Counted from the first letter of the stretch, positions 23,145 to 37,700 are shown. The stretch: 64,000 nucleotides of DNA from Eudorina sp. 2006-703-Eu-15 (GCA_003117195.1 BDSI01000087.1:282561-346560); one strand, 5' to 3'. Numbers and translations: made by a program. The notes: generated from the letters alone by a model not told the origin.

Positions 23145-26100
23145 ATGAATAGAACGGACATTCCATATTCTGCTTTAGATGCCATTCCATCCACCTCGGA
23201 TCGGGATTACAAGCTCAAGGGCCGACCCGTGGCGACCGGTGCCAGTCATGGGCCTACGCTCAAGCGGGCAAACTCTCTATCCTACAAGACTGTCCTCGGC
23301 AGCGAGTTACCTCAAGGAATTCGGCAAAGGGACAAGGTACCGGCCGCCACGGCGAGGGTCCTGCCGTAGACTGCTTCTCGGTACGTCCCTGCCACAACGG
23401 CTGCAAACTCAACCCACGCCCTTTCCTCTCCCCTGCGCTATGCTCCCTCCCCTTTCACCCTCCCTGCAGTTCGTGCCCTTGCCCCTTGATAGCAGTAGAG
23501 GTGCATCCCCCGGTCGCGCGGAGGAGGAAGCGGCGCTTACTGAAATCGCCTCGCTGGCACCGGGGCCCTCGGGGCGCGCCAGGTACGGCACGGGTCAGTG
23601 GCTGGTACAGCGAAAAACTCCCCAGTCAGACGCGGGAGGTACATTGCCGGTCATTGCCGGGTGAGGGCCGGGGTGTCGTGGTTTGGGTGGGCGACAGAAT
23701 GACGCGGACACACTGCAGGACGCTGGTGGTCGTGTCCAGCGGCCCGCAATCCAGTTCTTCTTCGAAGCACAGCCCGTTTAGCCTAGGTGTTCTCTCTAGC
23801 CCGACCGTCCTGGCGGGCTTGCCCTGCCGCATGTAAACCTCCACCCCAGCCCCGACGTCGGCGGCAGGCACACGGTGGTCCTTCCCTGCCCATTATGGCG
23901 GCCAGAACACTTAAGCACGTGAACCCTCCTGCGCCCCGCCTCCGCGCTTCGATTGTGGGTCCTTGGTCTGTGTGTACAGCTGTATACACGTGGCCTGCGC
24001 CACGGATTCGCTGCGTCCCGTTATAACTCCCTTTACTGCTCGCTGCTCCCATACAGGATCACGGTATACTGCATCGCTGAGTCCCTGGATCGGGAGAAGC
24101 TCATTGACCTGATTCGGATCAAGCATCCGGGTGAGCTGTACGGCACGGACTGGACGAGGGCATCGTACTGCCGTACCGGAATCTGTGCAACTTGAATAAC
24201 AGTGCGCACGTCGGCGACCCACGTGGGCCGTCAGGAGGCTCTTCCGATGGGGCGATGAACTTGACGGCGATAGGCGATAGTCGCCCGGCGAATCCCGCGT
24301 CCCTGTGTGTTTCCCGAGGCCGCGGAGGGAGGCTGACGCGCCGTGCGTTCTGCCATCCCCCCCGCGTTCTGACCACCCGCACCGCAGCCTGGGAGACGCA
24401 CATGTACGAAGACGTGCTGCACGCCCGCATGCCGGGCCCCATTACACCCGGCGGCGCGTACAGCAGCACGACGGGTGGCGGCGCCGCCGCCTTCGGGGAC
24501 GACCACCACGGGGCGTCGACGTCGGTCGGCGCCGCTGGCGGCGGCAACGGCAGCAGCAGCGGCAGCGGCGGCAGCAACGCTGTGGGCCCGCCGGACGTGT
24601 TCTTCTTCGACGTGGGTCCCCTGTCCTACCGGCGAAGCAGAGCGCGGCGGGAGGGGGGAACCCTTGCTGCTGCGTTGGATCGTCAGTATCTGCCTCAATA
24701 TTCGCAGTATTCGCTGTGCACGCTTAGGTCTCTGCTGCTTGGATCGGTCGTTGAATGGCGCTGCGGCTAGGGTGTACAGTGAACCCCAACACACACGACA
24801 CTCTGAACTCCCTTTTGAACGGGAGGCGGCTACCGTATTTGGAGCCCCCTCTCGGCGCGTGCTAAAGGCGAGAGGGCCCTGAGCCACTGAGGCACGGCTG
24901 GCGCACTCATCTGTATCCTGCGGGGATTGTTTTGAATTTTCGGGGCGTGCCTGGCTATCGGCTGCCGGCTTCTTTGACCGGAGAGGGGGCAGGCGGCGGC
25001 GGGCCGGGGGCGCGGGCAGAGGCCGCGGAGGGAGTCGCCTCACGGGTAGCTCCCTGACACGGCACTGCTGACACTGACACGTTCCCGGCAATGCATGGTG
25101 GTGTGCTGCCCGCGAATCTAAGTCATGTCGCCGGCTCTGAGCCCCAAACAAAGGTAATCATTTCCTTCCTCCCGCCATGCCGGAGACCCTCCCACTTGCT
25201 CCCTATCCCCCACCCTGCTCTGGGAGCAGCGCTGTTTTGAATATGTTTTTTTACAATTTCCTATACCCACCCTGCCCCAACACCGTGACCTCCGCAGTAC
25301 GGCGTTGTGGCGTTCTGGGGCCTTGAACAGCAGCAGGTACGACATCCCGGTTTTCTGGGGGGGCCGCAGCTCTGCGGGCCTGTCCTGCGGGCCGTCCTGG
25401 GGGTGGTGTACGGCAGTCCTAGAAGTCCATGCCCTGACTCAAGTTGTGACAATTCAGTACATGTCCATACATTAGTACCTGTACAACGGTGTGACACGCG
25501 TGCGCAGGAGGCCGCCCTCCTTCGCTCCCTGGCCCGTGTGGCGCGTGGGCCGCTGGCGCGGTACGACATGGACGAGTTCATCTTCAACATCAGTGTTTCG
25601 GAGCCGCCCCACATCCAGAACGACACCATCACCATCAACCGCCGCCAGGCGACTGACCACCAGGTGCGGGTTTTCGTAGGGGATTATTGGCGCCGGGGCA
25701 GGGGCGGCTGTCGACGACTTTGAAAATGTGCGACCCAATGAGCCCCGGGGATGGCCAGGGTGTCGTGATTCGTGAAGGACATAATAATCTCCCCACCGAA
25801 CCCCAAGCGATAAGCGAAAGACGGACAGATCTGCCGATTCTGCAGGCTGTGATGTATTCGGGGCTGCCTTGCTGCGCGAAGCGAGGCGAAGCGAAGCGAA
25901 ACGATACGCTGGTCCCTCCTCCTCCCCTTTCCCTTCCGTTCCTCGCACACGCGCAGGTCCGCCTGGCCATGAGCCACGCCCTGGCGCAGTCCACCAAGCT
26001 ATCCGTGTACGAGGAGCGGGTGGTGGCGCTGGTGGAGGAGTCCAGGCACCTGCCGCAGGTACGGCAAACGCGCTGCACCTGCCCTGCCAGTCATCGGACC

Positions 26101-27249
26101 CGCAGCAGTTTAGGCACACCACATGCGCACAACCCTTCCCCTTCTTCCCTTGCTCCCGTTAGACACCGGTGGTAGTCGCTGTGACCACCCACCCACCCGC
26201 CCCCACCCACGCCGTCTCCGTGACATTTGTTTCCCAGACTTTACCTCTGTGTGGCCCTTCCCCCTTCTTCAACTTCCCGTCCGCCTTCTCCCTCGCCTTC
26301 ATGTCTACCGTTTCGGTAATCCCCTTTCGTTACTCCCGCAGTCGAGCGCAGCTTGCATTCCTTGTCTCTCTGCTAATTCGCTGAGCGCCCCGCGCACTCG
26401 ACACCCGCCGCATCCGCCGTCCTCCGGTCTGCGGCCCCCCTCCCCGCCCCGCCCCGCCCCTCCCGTCTGTCCCCCCCTCCCCAGGACCTGGCCCTCCACG
26501 GCCGCGTGTCCATGTCCGCCAAGAAGCTGGCCCAGCTGATCGGCAAGGTGTTCCTGCAGTCCTCCACCCTCAACCTGCTGTCGTCCGTCATGGACACACC
26601 CGAGTTCTTCTGGAGCGCACCCGACCAGCTGCAGGTGGGTCGGTGGTGGGTGGGGTGGGGTGGGGTGGGTGGGGGGGGGGCCAAGAGGGGCGGGTGTTCT
26701 TCTGTTGGCGAATCGGCGAGGATTCGGAGGGGAAGGCACAGGTGAGCGGAGGAGGGTGTCTGACCCGCAGCAGATGGGGGCTGTGGAGGACGAGGGAGGG
26801 CAGGGGAGGGGTTCCAGGAGCAGCGGGAGGCGTCGTGTCCGAGGGTCAAACCACCCATCACAGCCCCGACCTCCGCATACCGTGTACCCACATACAGACA
26901 CAAATGTACACCCGACAGACTTGCACATCCACATCCACACCCACACCCACATCCACATCCATCCACGGCCACGACCCTTACGCCCCGCCCCCGGGTCTCC
27001 CCCCCGCCCGCGAACGACGATACTTCCGTACAGGCGCTGTACGAACGCGCGTGCGAGTACCTGGAGCTGGACACACGTGCTGAGGTGCTCAACGCGCGGT
27101 TCCAGGTGCTCCAGGAGATGCTGGACATGCTCCGAGACCACAAGAACAACTCGCACGCGGCCCGCCTCGAGTGGATCATCATCTGGCTGCTCATGATGGA
27201 CGTCGTCCTCATGCTCTTCCAGCTGCTCAGTCTCTTCGGGCTGGTGTGA
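23145..27249 (+). CDS. RMD1/DUF155 family protein with C-terminal membrane anchor
   Basis: Nine exons, all in phase: 23145-23336, 23470-23582, 24057-24130, 24388-24611, 25298-25336, 25508-25663, 25957-26058, 26485-26634 and 27034-27249, giving 421 aa. Motifs typical of the DUF155 (RMD1/RMND1) family appear in order: ITVYCIAESLD, YGVVAFWGL, DEFIFNIS, NDTITIN, HALAQSTKLSVYEE, ISxxKLAQLIG-like KKLAQLIGKVFL, TPEFFW, YLELDTRAEVLNARFQVLQE, then a C-terminal hydrophobic segment (LEWIIIWLLMMDVVLML). Known relatives act in mitochondria (human RMND1, Arabidopsis RRG) or on other membranes (yeast Rmd1). The N-terminal 100 residues are not conserved and I cannot decide the target organelle. An Ala/Gly/Ser-rich insert lies in exon 4. 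Introns 2 and 7 begin exactly GTACGGCA; intron 8 ends CCGTACAG. The start is the first ATG in frame after a low-GC leader. Confidence 0.92.
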
Positions 27250-30200
27250 GGAGGAATCGGGGGCGGGTGTGTTGAGGAGGAGGGGCAAGAGTTGGAGAAC
27301 GAGGCGGCGGCGGCGGCGGCGGCGGAAGACGGGGGCGGGGGCAGGGCGGAGGGCTGGGGACCTGGGGTTGCAGGATGAGAGCGATTGCTAGGCCAGGTCG
27401 GCGTGTCTTTCAGTCAGTTCTTCCACATTGCCCGGCGTGCCTGGAGTGTGGCGAGGAAAGGGTGAGACCGCGGTGCGGCCCTGTGACGCTGCAGATCGGG
27501 CGTCGGCCGGCGCTCCCGCAGCCGCTCTCACGGGACACGGTCGATCGGTCGGGCGGGCGGTCGGCCGAAGACAAGATCCTCCGCCGCATTCGCCCACGGT
27601 TCGGTTCCAGGGCGGCGCGGCGTGTGGGGCGGAGAGGGTCTTCGGTTTCTGTTTGGCCTCTCGGTTTGGCTCGTCTGGGTGTGTGGTCCCAGGCTAGGCT
27701 AGGCCAGCCGGCTGGCTGTCCACCTCACAGCCCAGTCCGTGGAGGGACGGCCGTACAGACATGCGAGGATGGGATGGGAACCCGTCCCGCAATCAACCCT
27801 GGATTGGGAGGTCGGCTGAGGGCGTGGAAATTTGCACAGAAGGGGGTACACCAGGGGAAGAAATATGTTGGCAGAAGCGGGAAGGGCGGTGCACGCGTCC
27901 TTGCGCCACTTGGGTGGTTGACTCTTGTCGAGCAAAGGACAGTTCGAACAATGGACAGGACCCGCATACGGTGGGATGGCCAGCCACAGGCGACCACGGC
28001 CGCGGCCGCGGCTGCGGCGCTTGCGCCCTGGCGGGTGAGGATGGGTGCTGCGGCGGCGACGGTGGCTGGATTTGTGTTCCTAGGTGGTGGCGTTGCGGCC
28101 TGTCATGGCGGCTGTACGGGCAACGTGGTGACCCAAGGGTCGATCGTCCTGGCACACCCGTTTTCGCGTCCGGGTCCGGTACCAGTCCGGGCCGTCCCAT
28201 GGTTCCGTCCGTGACCTGGCGGGAGGTGGGTGACTTGGCGGAAGGTGGGTGAAGCCTCGGTTGAGCCGGGGCCGGAAGGGCCTTGTGTTATCGTGTCGGG
28301 GTGGTCTGAATGCGGGGCGGCGCAGAAGGCGCCGCAGCTCGGACCCCAGTTCTTTGTGGGTTGTGGTACTTCATTGCCTCGTTGGTAAGCGTCTGAGATG
28401 TGTATCTGTGTCAAGCGTGGAAACTCGACCGACCCAAATCAGCCTGCGGTTGCTTGCGGTTCGGTTTTGCTACGTTGGAGTAATGGGAGTCCCAAGGAGC
28501 TTGTCGAGTTGTAGTTTGGCAGTCGGTCGGAAGAGCGGGCGAGGGTTCGTGGGGAGGCCTCGGTGGGAAGAGTCAGTGCGGGGCGGGGGCCAGTGCGCTG
28601 GGTTTGGATCTAGGGAACTTGCGAGGCACGGTGGGGCGGCGTGCAGGCTCCTGCAATCGGACATGGCGGACCCGTGCCGTCTAGCTATCTAGCAGCACGG
28701 CCGCACAATGCGCAGAGAGCCGTCAGCAGGGGCCGGGGCAACGTCTCCCCCCCCCGGAAGCACTGCGCCGACGGGGTCATGCCGCTGCGACCTTCCCGCC
28801 ACCACCACCCACAGGGCGCACACAAGCAGGTATGCGTGTACCTTTGTTGGGTGATTATTTCTCAGCATGAGATGGAGAAGTTTGATCGTTACGAGTGCTT
28901 CGTTTCGTCTTTTGTCTTGGGGCTGGCTGGGGCTGGACTGGGAGCTCTCGAGGGGGTGCCGGGGGATATCGCCGGGCCCCTCACAAACCCCCTCCTCGTT
29001 GGACTGGCTGGCATGGCAGCAGAGGTAGTGAGGTACAGGTACCCTTGCAGTGTGCCTTCGCGGAGGCCCGGTAAGGGTTCGTGCGCACTGCACACACACC
29101 CAGGCTTCACGCCTAGAGATGCCATCTGCACTTAAGCCTGATGCGATTGCGAACGATTTGTTCGTCCGCCTGTGTGTGTGCAAGGTGTTCAGCAAAGAAA
29201 TCCGCCCGACCCAAACCATGTTCGGTTGTTCACGGTGTGTTTCCCACCGCGCAAAGGAAGCGCATGCCGCGCCGCAAGCGGGGCCCGTAGGTCAGGATTT
29301 CCAGATGGTTTGCTGTCGTTTGTTGTTGTACGGGCGTGTGTGTGTGTGTGTGTGTGTGTGTGTTTAGAAAAATGTATGTTGTGCAGCCGCAGCACGGGGC
29401 TTCAAATAAGCCCGTCACATGACCAGGGTGTATGGAGAACAGAAGTATAGAGATCTCGTATGGCGCTGGGCCGCGCGCGTTGGCTGCCGTCCGGTGTACA
29501 CGCAGGCACGCTGTGTGCGGCAGAGAGGTGTTCTGCGCGGTCCTCGCGCAGGGTGGGCCCGCCGCTGTTCGCCCTTCAAGTCGTACATGGAGGTCGGTCC
29601 CTCGGCGCTCGCAGACAGGGTGGCCCATCAGCTGGGGCGAGGCAGGGTGGGCATTAGGGTGCCGGTACTGACGGCGCCGCTTCGCTGTACGGCAGCGGGC
29701 ATGGGACGAGCCCTGAGACGTTGGGAGTCCCTCGATCGCGCCGGCGGGGCTTGTCCGTTATACCTGCCCCTCCTCGCCCGCCCGCATTCAGCTTGTAACC
29801 GAAGGCCCTGTTAGCCACACACAGCCCCAAGGAACTCCAACGACCCGTTACGCCCCAGGGAACTCACAACCCGTCACCAGTGCGGCCCGACCGATCTGGC
29901 TCCTACCCAGCAGGGTGCCCCTGGCCCTGCGCCCCTGCCCTGGGCGCATGGTCGTAGGTGGGTTACGGGGCACCTCCTGCCCTGGCCTCGCGGCTGTCCA
30001 GCCACAACGGTACCCTACCCCGCAGCACGTACCCCACCCTGCGTGCCCTCGACCGCATCACGTACTCGCCGGCGGCACGCATTGGGCCGCGCCCGTCCTC
30101 TCCCATACGGTGCATACCCCTTGCGCCCTTGCGGGGCCTTTTTGTACCTTTGATTGATTGCCGTATCCGACTGAAAGACGATGAGGCCCAGCTGGTACTC

Positions 30201-31715
30201 ATCGTGCGGGGAGGCACCGGCATGCAGGGACACGGGCAAGCTCACCCGCCAAGGCGCGATGACGGATCGGTCGATGCACACGTAACGGTGTGCCCAGCGC
30301 CATCGTCCGATGTCAGCACGGCAATATTGACAGATCCAATGACTTGCAGGACAGGGCGCCACAATAATCTACACCGGTGGCTTTCCGCCGTCAGCCCTCA
30401 CCAATACTTTACCATTGATGATGGTACACCAATACTCACCGATGCTTTGTTGCCGCAACATTCCGACTGTTATTACCTTGCCCGCCGTGCCCGTCCGTGC
30501 GCGACCGAGCATGGCCCCGGCCCCCCAGGTCGACATGTGTTCGTCACGTGCAGCCTCTTCACACCACCACTGTGGCGGGTCGCATCACAGCCATGGCGCA
30601 TCTGCGGGACAGCCATGTCCCTCAGGCCTCGGGGAACGTTTTATATGAAGAATTGAAGAGGCGCCCCGGGCGGCGCGACCCAGTAGCAGGGCTATGCTTT
30701 CGCTGGCCCGCGAGCGAAGAAGAGGCGGGTTGGGCTGACCTCCTCGACTGGCACGGTCGAGCTCTCGTGGGGCGGCGGGGAGCCTGACACCGCTTCGTGA
30801 GGGACGGCCGGGACATCGCTGTTGGGGAGTTGCTGGGGCATCTGAGAGACGGGGTCGCATTCTCCCGAGTTCAGCTCCAGAAGAAACCCTTGGTGATGCC
30901 GTATAGTGTCATGCACCTGGAGAGTGAACGAGGAAGGCCCCTTGGTAGCAGGAGAAGGGAAGGAGGGAAAGACAGCCAGCAAAGTGGTAGTCCAGGGATG
31001 ACAGGAGAGCCATATGAATGCAGGGAAGGCATGCATCTATGAGGCCGCCAGCGTATCCCACCATCCTGCGGACTGTCCCCGGGGTCTGCCCGACCACACA
31101 TCAAACGCCAAACCAACCAGAATATTGCGATGCTCCCATACACTCTCTGTGACTCCGGATCTGACGAATCCTTGATTAGCGGCATAAGTTGGTTCACGCC
31201 AGCTACGCCAATGCTCAACTGCATCACGTGCAAGAGAAATTGGCCAATTACAGAGAGTGTAACCGAGAGCTTTTGTAGTTGTGAACGTATGCGCTTGATG
31301 TATAGGACTCACAGCGAGAAGAGTATATGCCAGCTTTGCTTTCCAGCTGAGCGGTTTTGAATCAGGTGATGCCCTGGAAACACAAATTGGGACAACTGCA
31401 TCTTGCGCAAGCGTAGCTAGATTTGCGAATTATACATAACCTTACTTGACAACGGCATTGGAAGGGTCCTTTGGCACTGAGCCTTCCTGCTTTTGCGCCT
31501 TCCTTTCTTTGCGTGTCATTAGAACATATTATGATAAATTATTGGTACTGCGTCCAATCGTATCAACTGTGGATGTCATTGCTAAGGTAGAAAGTCAAAG
31601 TCAACAGGCGGAATACGACGCCCTCACGACTTCCCCAACAGCTTGGGCATCGCAGGGCTTGTCAGGACGTCCATGAAAGTTGATACTATAATTACACCTA
31701 TGGGGTGACTTCAGC
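27250..31715. other. gene-poor interval
   Basis: About 4.5 kb between the RMD1-like stop and the next ATG. The left part is probably 3' UTR; no TGTAA was seen close by (one at 29794-29798). It holds a (GT)n run at 29336-29363 and two GAGAAACCCGCCCGACCC-like motifs near 28405-28440 and 29171-29212. From about 30.6 to 31.7 kb several minus-strand frames hold residues that look protein-like but broken, which may be an old transposon remnant; nothing was recognised. Confidence 0.45.
29336..29363. repeat. (GT)n microsatellite
   Basis: About 14 GT units followed by TTTAGAAAAATG, again a GT run joined to TTTAG as in the dispersed motif family. Confidence 0.95.
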
Positions 31716-34700
31716 ATGGAACCCGCCGAGGGCGTCTTTGCCCGAATGCTTCTCGGTGTTGCGGTGTGTGCGGGCACACAACATGGCGGATTGCCGATTT
31801 TAACATATCCAAAGAATGCTGAGGCGCCAACAGACTGGACGCATGCTTGTCAAGCAGCAGCCAGCGCCGCAGAAGTGTCGTTGACTGGCATCCTTAGGCT
31901 GCAGTCATGTGTCCTGGGTTACCAGTCCTCCCAGCATGGCTACGTCTTGCTGCTAATTGCCACACCTTCGTGTCCACATGCCGTCTTACGTATCAAACTG
32001 GCCGAGCTGCTGAACGTGGCCGATTTGCTGCTCGGGCTCACTTTGGGTCGGACGCTCCTGGCCGCACCTACTCGTGCCGCGCTGCAACTACGCCTACCCG
32101 CGCAGGCGGACATAGTCGAGGTGGGAAAACGCCACTAACTTATGAAGGAGGGTCTCCTTGTCATTACTGGGACACATCTTTGTCGTCCGCGCCGTAACGG
32201 CATACGAATTCAGTACCACGCAGCGCAGTCGCACGTCCATCGCTGCCCAGTGTCTACCCTCGCTGTCCGCCACGGCCACACTCCTCTCTGCCCCCCATCT
32301 GCTATTTTCCTCGTGGTCCTGCCCCCAGGCGCTGCTGCATGAGCAGCCCGACGACGACGGCAGCCTCCCAACCGCGTTCACCGCGACCGCCGCCCTGACC
32401 GCTGTCGCATCCGCCGCGGCCGCACCCCTGCCCCCCGGCACATTCGACGCCCTGCTCGACCGCCGCCTGCGCGGCGTCTCCCCGCTGCGCCCGTCCTCCC
32501 TGTCCGCCGCCCCATCCGCCCCCCGCGCGCCCGTGCTCCCCGCCCCCACCGCGGCGGCCTTCCAAGAGCTCCGCCGCCGGGTGCTGAACCGCATCGGCAG
32601 CCACCATGTGGACCTATCCCTAGGGACGAATCGCGGCAGCACGCGCACAACCCCCGGCATGGCGGGCCATCCGCGCGAAACCCAGATGGCGGCGGGCCTT
32701 GACAGCGTGCTGTTCTCGGACCTGGAGGAGCAGGACGGCGTCTCGTCCTCCGACCGGGCCGCCGGCGACACGGGCGCGGATGAGGTGCAGCTGGCGGGGG
32801 CGCGGGCGACGCGGGACATGCTGCGCGCGCCGGACAGCCAGCTGTGGGACCTCATCCTGGGGGAGCTGCATGTGCGTGCGTGCGCCAGTGAGCGGGCCGG
32901 CGGGCGGCTTGGTGCGCGGCTGAGGGCGGGGCGAGGCCCTGGGCGCAGGGCGCGAAGGGGGGGGGCGCCACAGGGTGTGTGGGTGGGCGGGCGGGCACGG
33001 GAGGCGAACACTCGTTCGCATCTCGCACCGCGTTGGGGTACCCGGGACCCGCCGGGAGATGGGTGAGGATTGCAGCGGCAAGGTACCCGCATCTGGGCCG
33101 GACGGGCCCCTCGGCTAGCTCCGCACTCGGCCACCGCGGAGTCCCCCAGTTACCAAAGTTACCCACCGCACACGAGCGCGTTTTATGGCCCAGTCGTTCA
33201 GGGTCGTCATCGCCCGTATCGGGATGCCGTCGGGATGCCTCCCATGCAGGCGCTGGACGCGGCCAACGAGTCCCCGCCCGCGCGGGCCTCCGCTGTCGGC
33301 ACCAGCTCCACCAGCACCTCCCGCGGCATCGGCGCTGCCGCCGGTGACGTGAGCGGCGGCGGTGGCGGGATGGACCGGCTGAGCAGCGGTGGCGCCTCCC
33401 GGCGGTCGCTGTGCAGCCTCGACCTGTCGGCGCTGCAGCCGGGCCTCACCGTCTCTGCAATCACACTGCGCCTGGGGGCCCCACCGGAGGGCCCCCGGGA
33501 CTTTGAACGGGGCGCCGCATCACCGGGCCGAGGGGGCGACGTGCCGTCTGCGCGCGGATCGCCCGGCGGCGCAGGCGGCGGCCACGGCGTTGCTGCCGGC
33601 GCGGCGTACGGCAGCATAAGTACGGGGTTTCAAGTACGGCGGCACTGCCGTGTCGCCATCACCGTGGTGTACATGCTGACGGAGGAACAGATGGACGAGT
33701 GGGAGCTGGGAGGTGGTGGCGCCGCCGCCGCCGGTGGCGGCGGTGGCTCGACGCGGGTACGGCAGGCGACGTTTCGCGGTGTGACGTACAACGTCATGTT
33801 GGGGCCGCTGGCGGCGCCGCCGGCGGTGCGCGCGGCGTTGGCGGCCGCGGCGGTGTATTACGAGCAGGCCTTCCCCGGCAGCGCGGTGGAGGTGTGGCGG
33901 GAGCTGCGGCAGGTGGCGATGGCGGGGCGGCGACAGGTGGGTGGTGTGCGCCTTTGCTTGCTTCGGTGTCTGTCTGGGTGGGGTCGTGGCCCCATTCATT
34001 CAGGTGGGTGCGGTGTGGTGTGGTGTGGCTGAGCTGGGCGGTCGAGGAACGCTTGCACATGCGTGATTTCAGCGTAGAAACCTGCCCGACCAAAACCAGT
34101 TACCCATATCCGTAGTACGGTAACCTGCGAATGAAACATTGCATCGAAACAGCAGCATAACAATGGACCACCACGCATGCGTGTGTGTCCATCGAAGCAA
34201 AACCGTCTTCACCGATTTGCGAGCTCCACAGCCCCTGCCCTCCACGTCTCCCATCCCTCCCCCTCTACTCCCCTCCCCTCCCGTTGCCAGTCGCTGTCCA
34301 GCCGGCAGCTGACGGAGCCGCCGTCCCCGACGGACACGGAAATACGTGGCGGCGACGGCGTCAACGCCGCCGCCGCCGCCAGCCGGTCCCGCAGCGGCAC
34401 CGCGACGCCAAGCCCGGCGGAAGCCGCACCCGGGTCGGCCTCACCGGCGCCCATCGGCGGCGGGATTGCTGACCCTGCCATCTCCGTCACACTCCCGCTG
34501 GACGGCGCGCAGCCGTCGTACCGACCCGGCGCGGCGGCCGCCGCCGGCGGCGAGGCCGCGCCTGAGTGGATGCCGCCGCAGCCGGCGCGGGCTGCCCTGA
34601 CGCACGTGCCGGAGTCGGCCATGGCGCCTCCCACGACCACCGGCGGCGGACTGTACGGCACGCGGGCGGCGCCGCCGGCATGGATGCTGGAGAGCCTGGA

Positions 34701-37700
34701 CTCCGCGACCTCGGGATCCAGCAACGACAGCGACGACGATGGGCGGGACCGCCACCCCAGGTCCTCCCGACGCAGCGCCAAGGCGCCCCACAGCGCTCCA
34801 GTCGGCACCTCCGCCGGTCCCAGGGGCAGCCCACCCTCCGGATCCTCCGCGGGCACCGCTGCCGCCTCCTCGGCGGCGGCGGAGGCTCACGTGACGGCCC
34901 CGGCGGAGGCGGTGCCCCGCCGCAAGAAGCCTGTGCCGCTGCTGTCGCTGATGCAGCCGCTGGACGCCCCCAGCACCGGCCCAGCCGCCGCCCCTGCCTC
35001 CTTCACCTCCCGGCAGCTGCTGCCAGGGCTGCAAGGGGGCCTCCTGGATCCCACTCCATCGCGGATCCAGATCCAGCCGTTCCAGATCCTGCAGCATGAG
35101 CCCGAACCAGGTCCAGGCGGCGGCGCTCTGGCAGCCGCTGCATCTCAGCGGCCTGACCTCGAAACTCAACCCAAATATGGCACGGCGGCGCGCGCGGCGG
35201 AAGACCCGACACGGGGCCAAGGGGGCCACGCGGGCCAGCAGCGGCCGGCAGCGGTGCCCGCGGCAGCAGCAGCCTTCCCGGCGCCTGCACGTCTGTCGAT
35301 TCCGTCGCCGGGGGCTGGTGGTGGTGGGGGCGGCGACGGGGCGGGAATCGGCCGCCTGCCGTCGCCCATTGACCCCCTGCGGGGGATCAGCGGCCGGTGG
35401 GGCGGTCAGTACGACGAGGACGACGCGGTGATGGTCAGGTCACCCGACGGCGCCGGAACTGGGACGGGCAGCGGCGGCGCGGACGGGTCCCGCAGCGGCG
35501 GGGACGGCTGGGGGGCCCCTTCCTGGACTCCGACGGCGGCGCTGTCGCCAGTGGTGCCAGCGGCTTTGGGCGCGTCGGCAGCCTCGGCGGCGCTGCAGCC
35601 ATCTGGAGATGTGAGCGCGCGGGCCACGCGCCGCGATGGGTGGGACGTGCTGTCGGCGGAAGAGGGTGCGCTGGAGCTCCGCGGGGGCCGGGAGGTGGGC
35701 CGAGGCGCTGCAGCCGCGGACGGGCAGGCGGCCGCGGCTGGGCGGGTCGTGCTGGCTGGGGCTGGGGCCGGCGCGCAGGAGCGGCCGCGGGGCGACCTGG
35801 GTCAAGGGAACGGCGAGGAGCACGGCGTGCAGGAGGTCGCAACGCGGGGCGCTGGTGCTGCAGGTGGCGCGGGTGTGAATGAAGCCCGCCGCGCCGCAGC
35901 CAGCACGACGGCCCCGGCTGCGGCAGGTGCCGCCGCAGTTGCGGCGGCAGATGGAGGCACTGGCGGCAGGGCCGCGGGCGACGGCAGCGGCAGCGGCGGG
36001 GTCGCGCCGGCGGGCGGGCTGCCCCCGCGCGCCGGGCCGCCGCCGACGCGTCGCGCCTCCGTGCCGCTCCTCCGCCTCACCGACACACCCAGCTCGCCCA
36101 GCGGCACCTCCAGCGAGGAGTGCCCCACGCCGTCCCTCATCCACTTCTCCTCTCTGTCGGGACTGAGCAGGCTCAGGCCCCTCAACGGCCTCAGTACAAC
36201 CAACGAATCCGCGGAGGCTGTCGCCGTACAACCTATCGTACTGGGGCCCTCTGCGGCGGGCCCTACTCCTGACGTCGCCGCAGCTACGACGGGCTCGAGC
36301 TCGCCGCGCGGCCAGCAGCTGTCGTCGGAGCCGACGGTATCTGCGCACCTGAGCAGCGGCAGCACCGCCGCCGCCGCCGGGGCGGCTGCCGCCGCCCGGG
36401 GTACAGCCTCAGCGGCGGCGCCTCCTCAGTCCCCCAGCGGGGACGGTGGGAGCTCCCTTTCTGCCAGCAGCTCCGAAGACGGCAGCGCGGTGTACGGCAG
36501 GAGTAGCAGCAGCAGCGGAGACGGCGGTGGCGGGGGTGGCGGCGTGCAGAAGCTGCTGGGGCCGGGGCTGATGGGGTTGGCCCAGGTCGGAAGCGGCGGC
36601 GGCGGAGCTGGTTCCGGAGCCCGAGCCCCGCGATCCTCAGCGGGGTCCGACGCCGCTGGCGGCGGTAGCAACAACCCGCGGGACGACACGGGCCCCATTT
36701 CTCCTTCCTCCCCGGCCGCCTCCGCCTCGCCGCTGCTCCCAGACCGCGGTGTCGCCGCCGTCAGCGCCGCAGGCGCAGCGGCAGTAGCGGCGGCGCAAAG
36801 GGGAGGCCAGGTGCTGGTGCCGCCGCTGCAGCTACAGACGCTCCAGGGGCAGAGCAGCTCCAGCTTGATGGGCATGGCCGGGTCCCCGCGGGTTGCCAGT
36901 CCGGCAGCTGCGGGAAGATATGCGACGGTGGCGTCCGGGGGCGGCGGCGGCGCGCCACCGGCGGGAGCGACTGGGACTGCCGGTGCGGCGGCCGCCGCTG
37001 CACCCCTGGCGGCACGGCCAGCGACCGCTGTGCCCGGGGCAGGTGCGGGGGCGGCCGGTGCGGGCGTGGGAAGGGGCCTGACCCCGGAGGAAAGCGCCGC
37101 GGGTGCAACCCTGTCAGTGCAACAGTCGCAGCAGCTACAGCTGCTACTGCAGCTTCAGCAGCAGCAGCAACTGGTGATGCAGCAGCTGGAGTTGCTCACG
37201 CGGCCACGGCAGATGCTGCTGCAGCCGACATTGTCAATGCTGCTACAGCCTGGAGGTACCACCCCAGCACAACAGCTGCAGCAGATGTTGCTGCTGCAGG
37301 CGACCGAGCTGCATCGGCTGCTACAACCGGACGCACAAGCGCTGCTGCCCGACCTGCTGCAGCAACAGCAACCACGCCTAGTCCCGCATCATCAACATCC
37401 GCAACTGCATCACGTCCTCCAAGCCGGGGCGGGACCAGATGCCGCAGCGCACGCTGCCGGCGCCCTGCCCTACACCTCCTCCAGCGGCGGCGCGGGCAGC
37501 GGCGGCGGCGGAGGGGGGCTCGACCACGGCCTGGAGGCCTCCGTCGACAACTGGATCTGGGCGGCCGCGGGAGCAGCAGGACCACCTCCACCACCACCCC
37601 GACCAGCACCGCCGCTGCTGGCCTCCCAGTACCCAGTGACACACCCGCAAACTCTCCAGCCTGGACAGGATCCCGACGGGGCCGCGGCGGGGGCTGGCGG

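Noticed and set aside
24231..25151. 306-residue minus-strand open frame
   Set aside because: Antisense to RMD1-like exon 4 and its intron; Arg/Pro-rich shadow frame.
26305..27288. 327-residue minus-strand open frame
   Set aside because: Antisense to two RMD1-like exons and an intron whose plus-strand reading is strongly supported.
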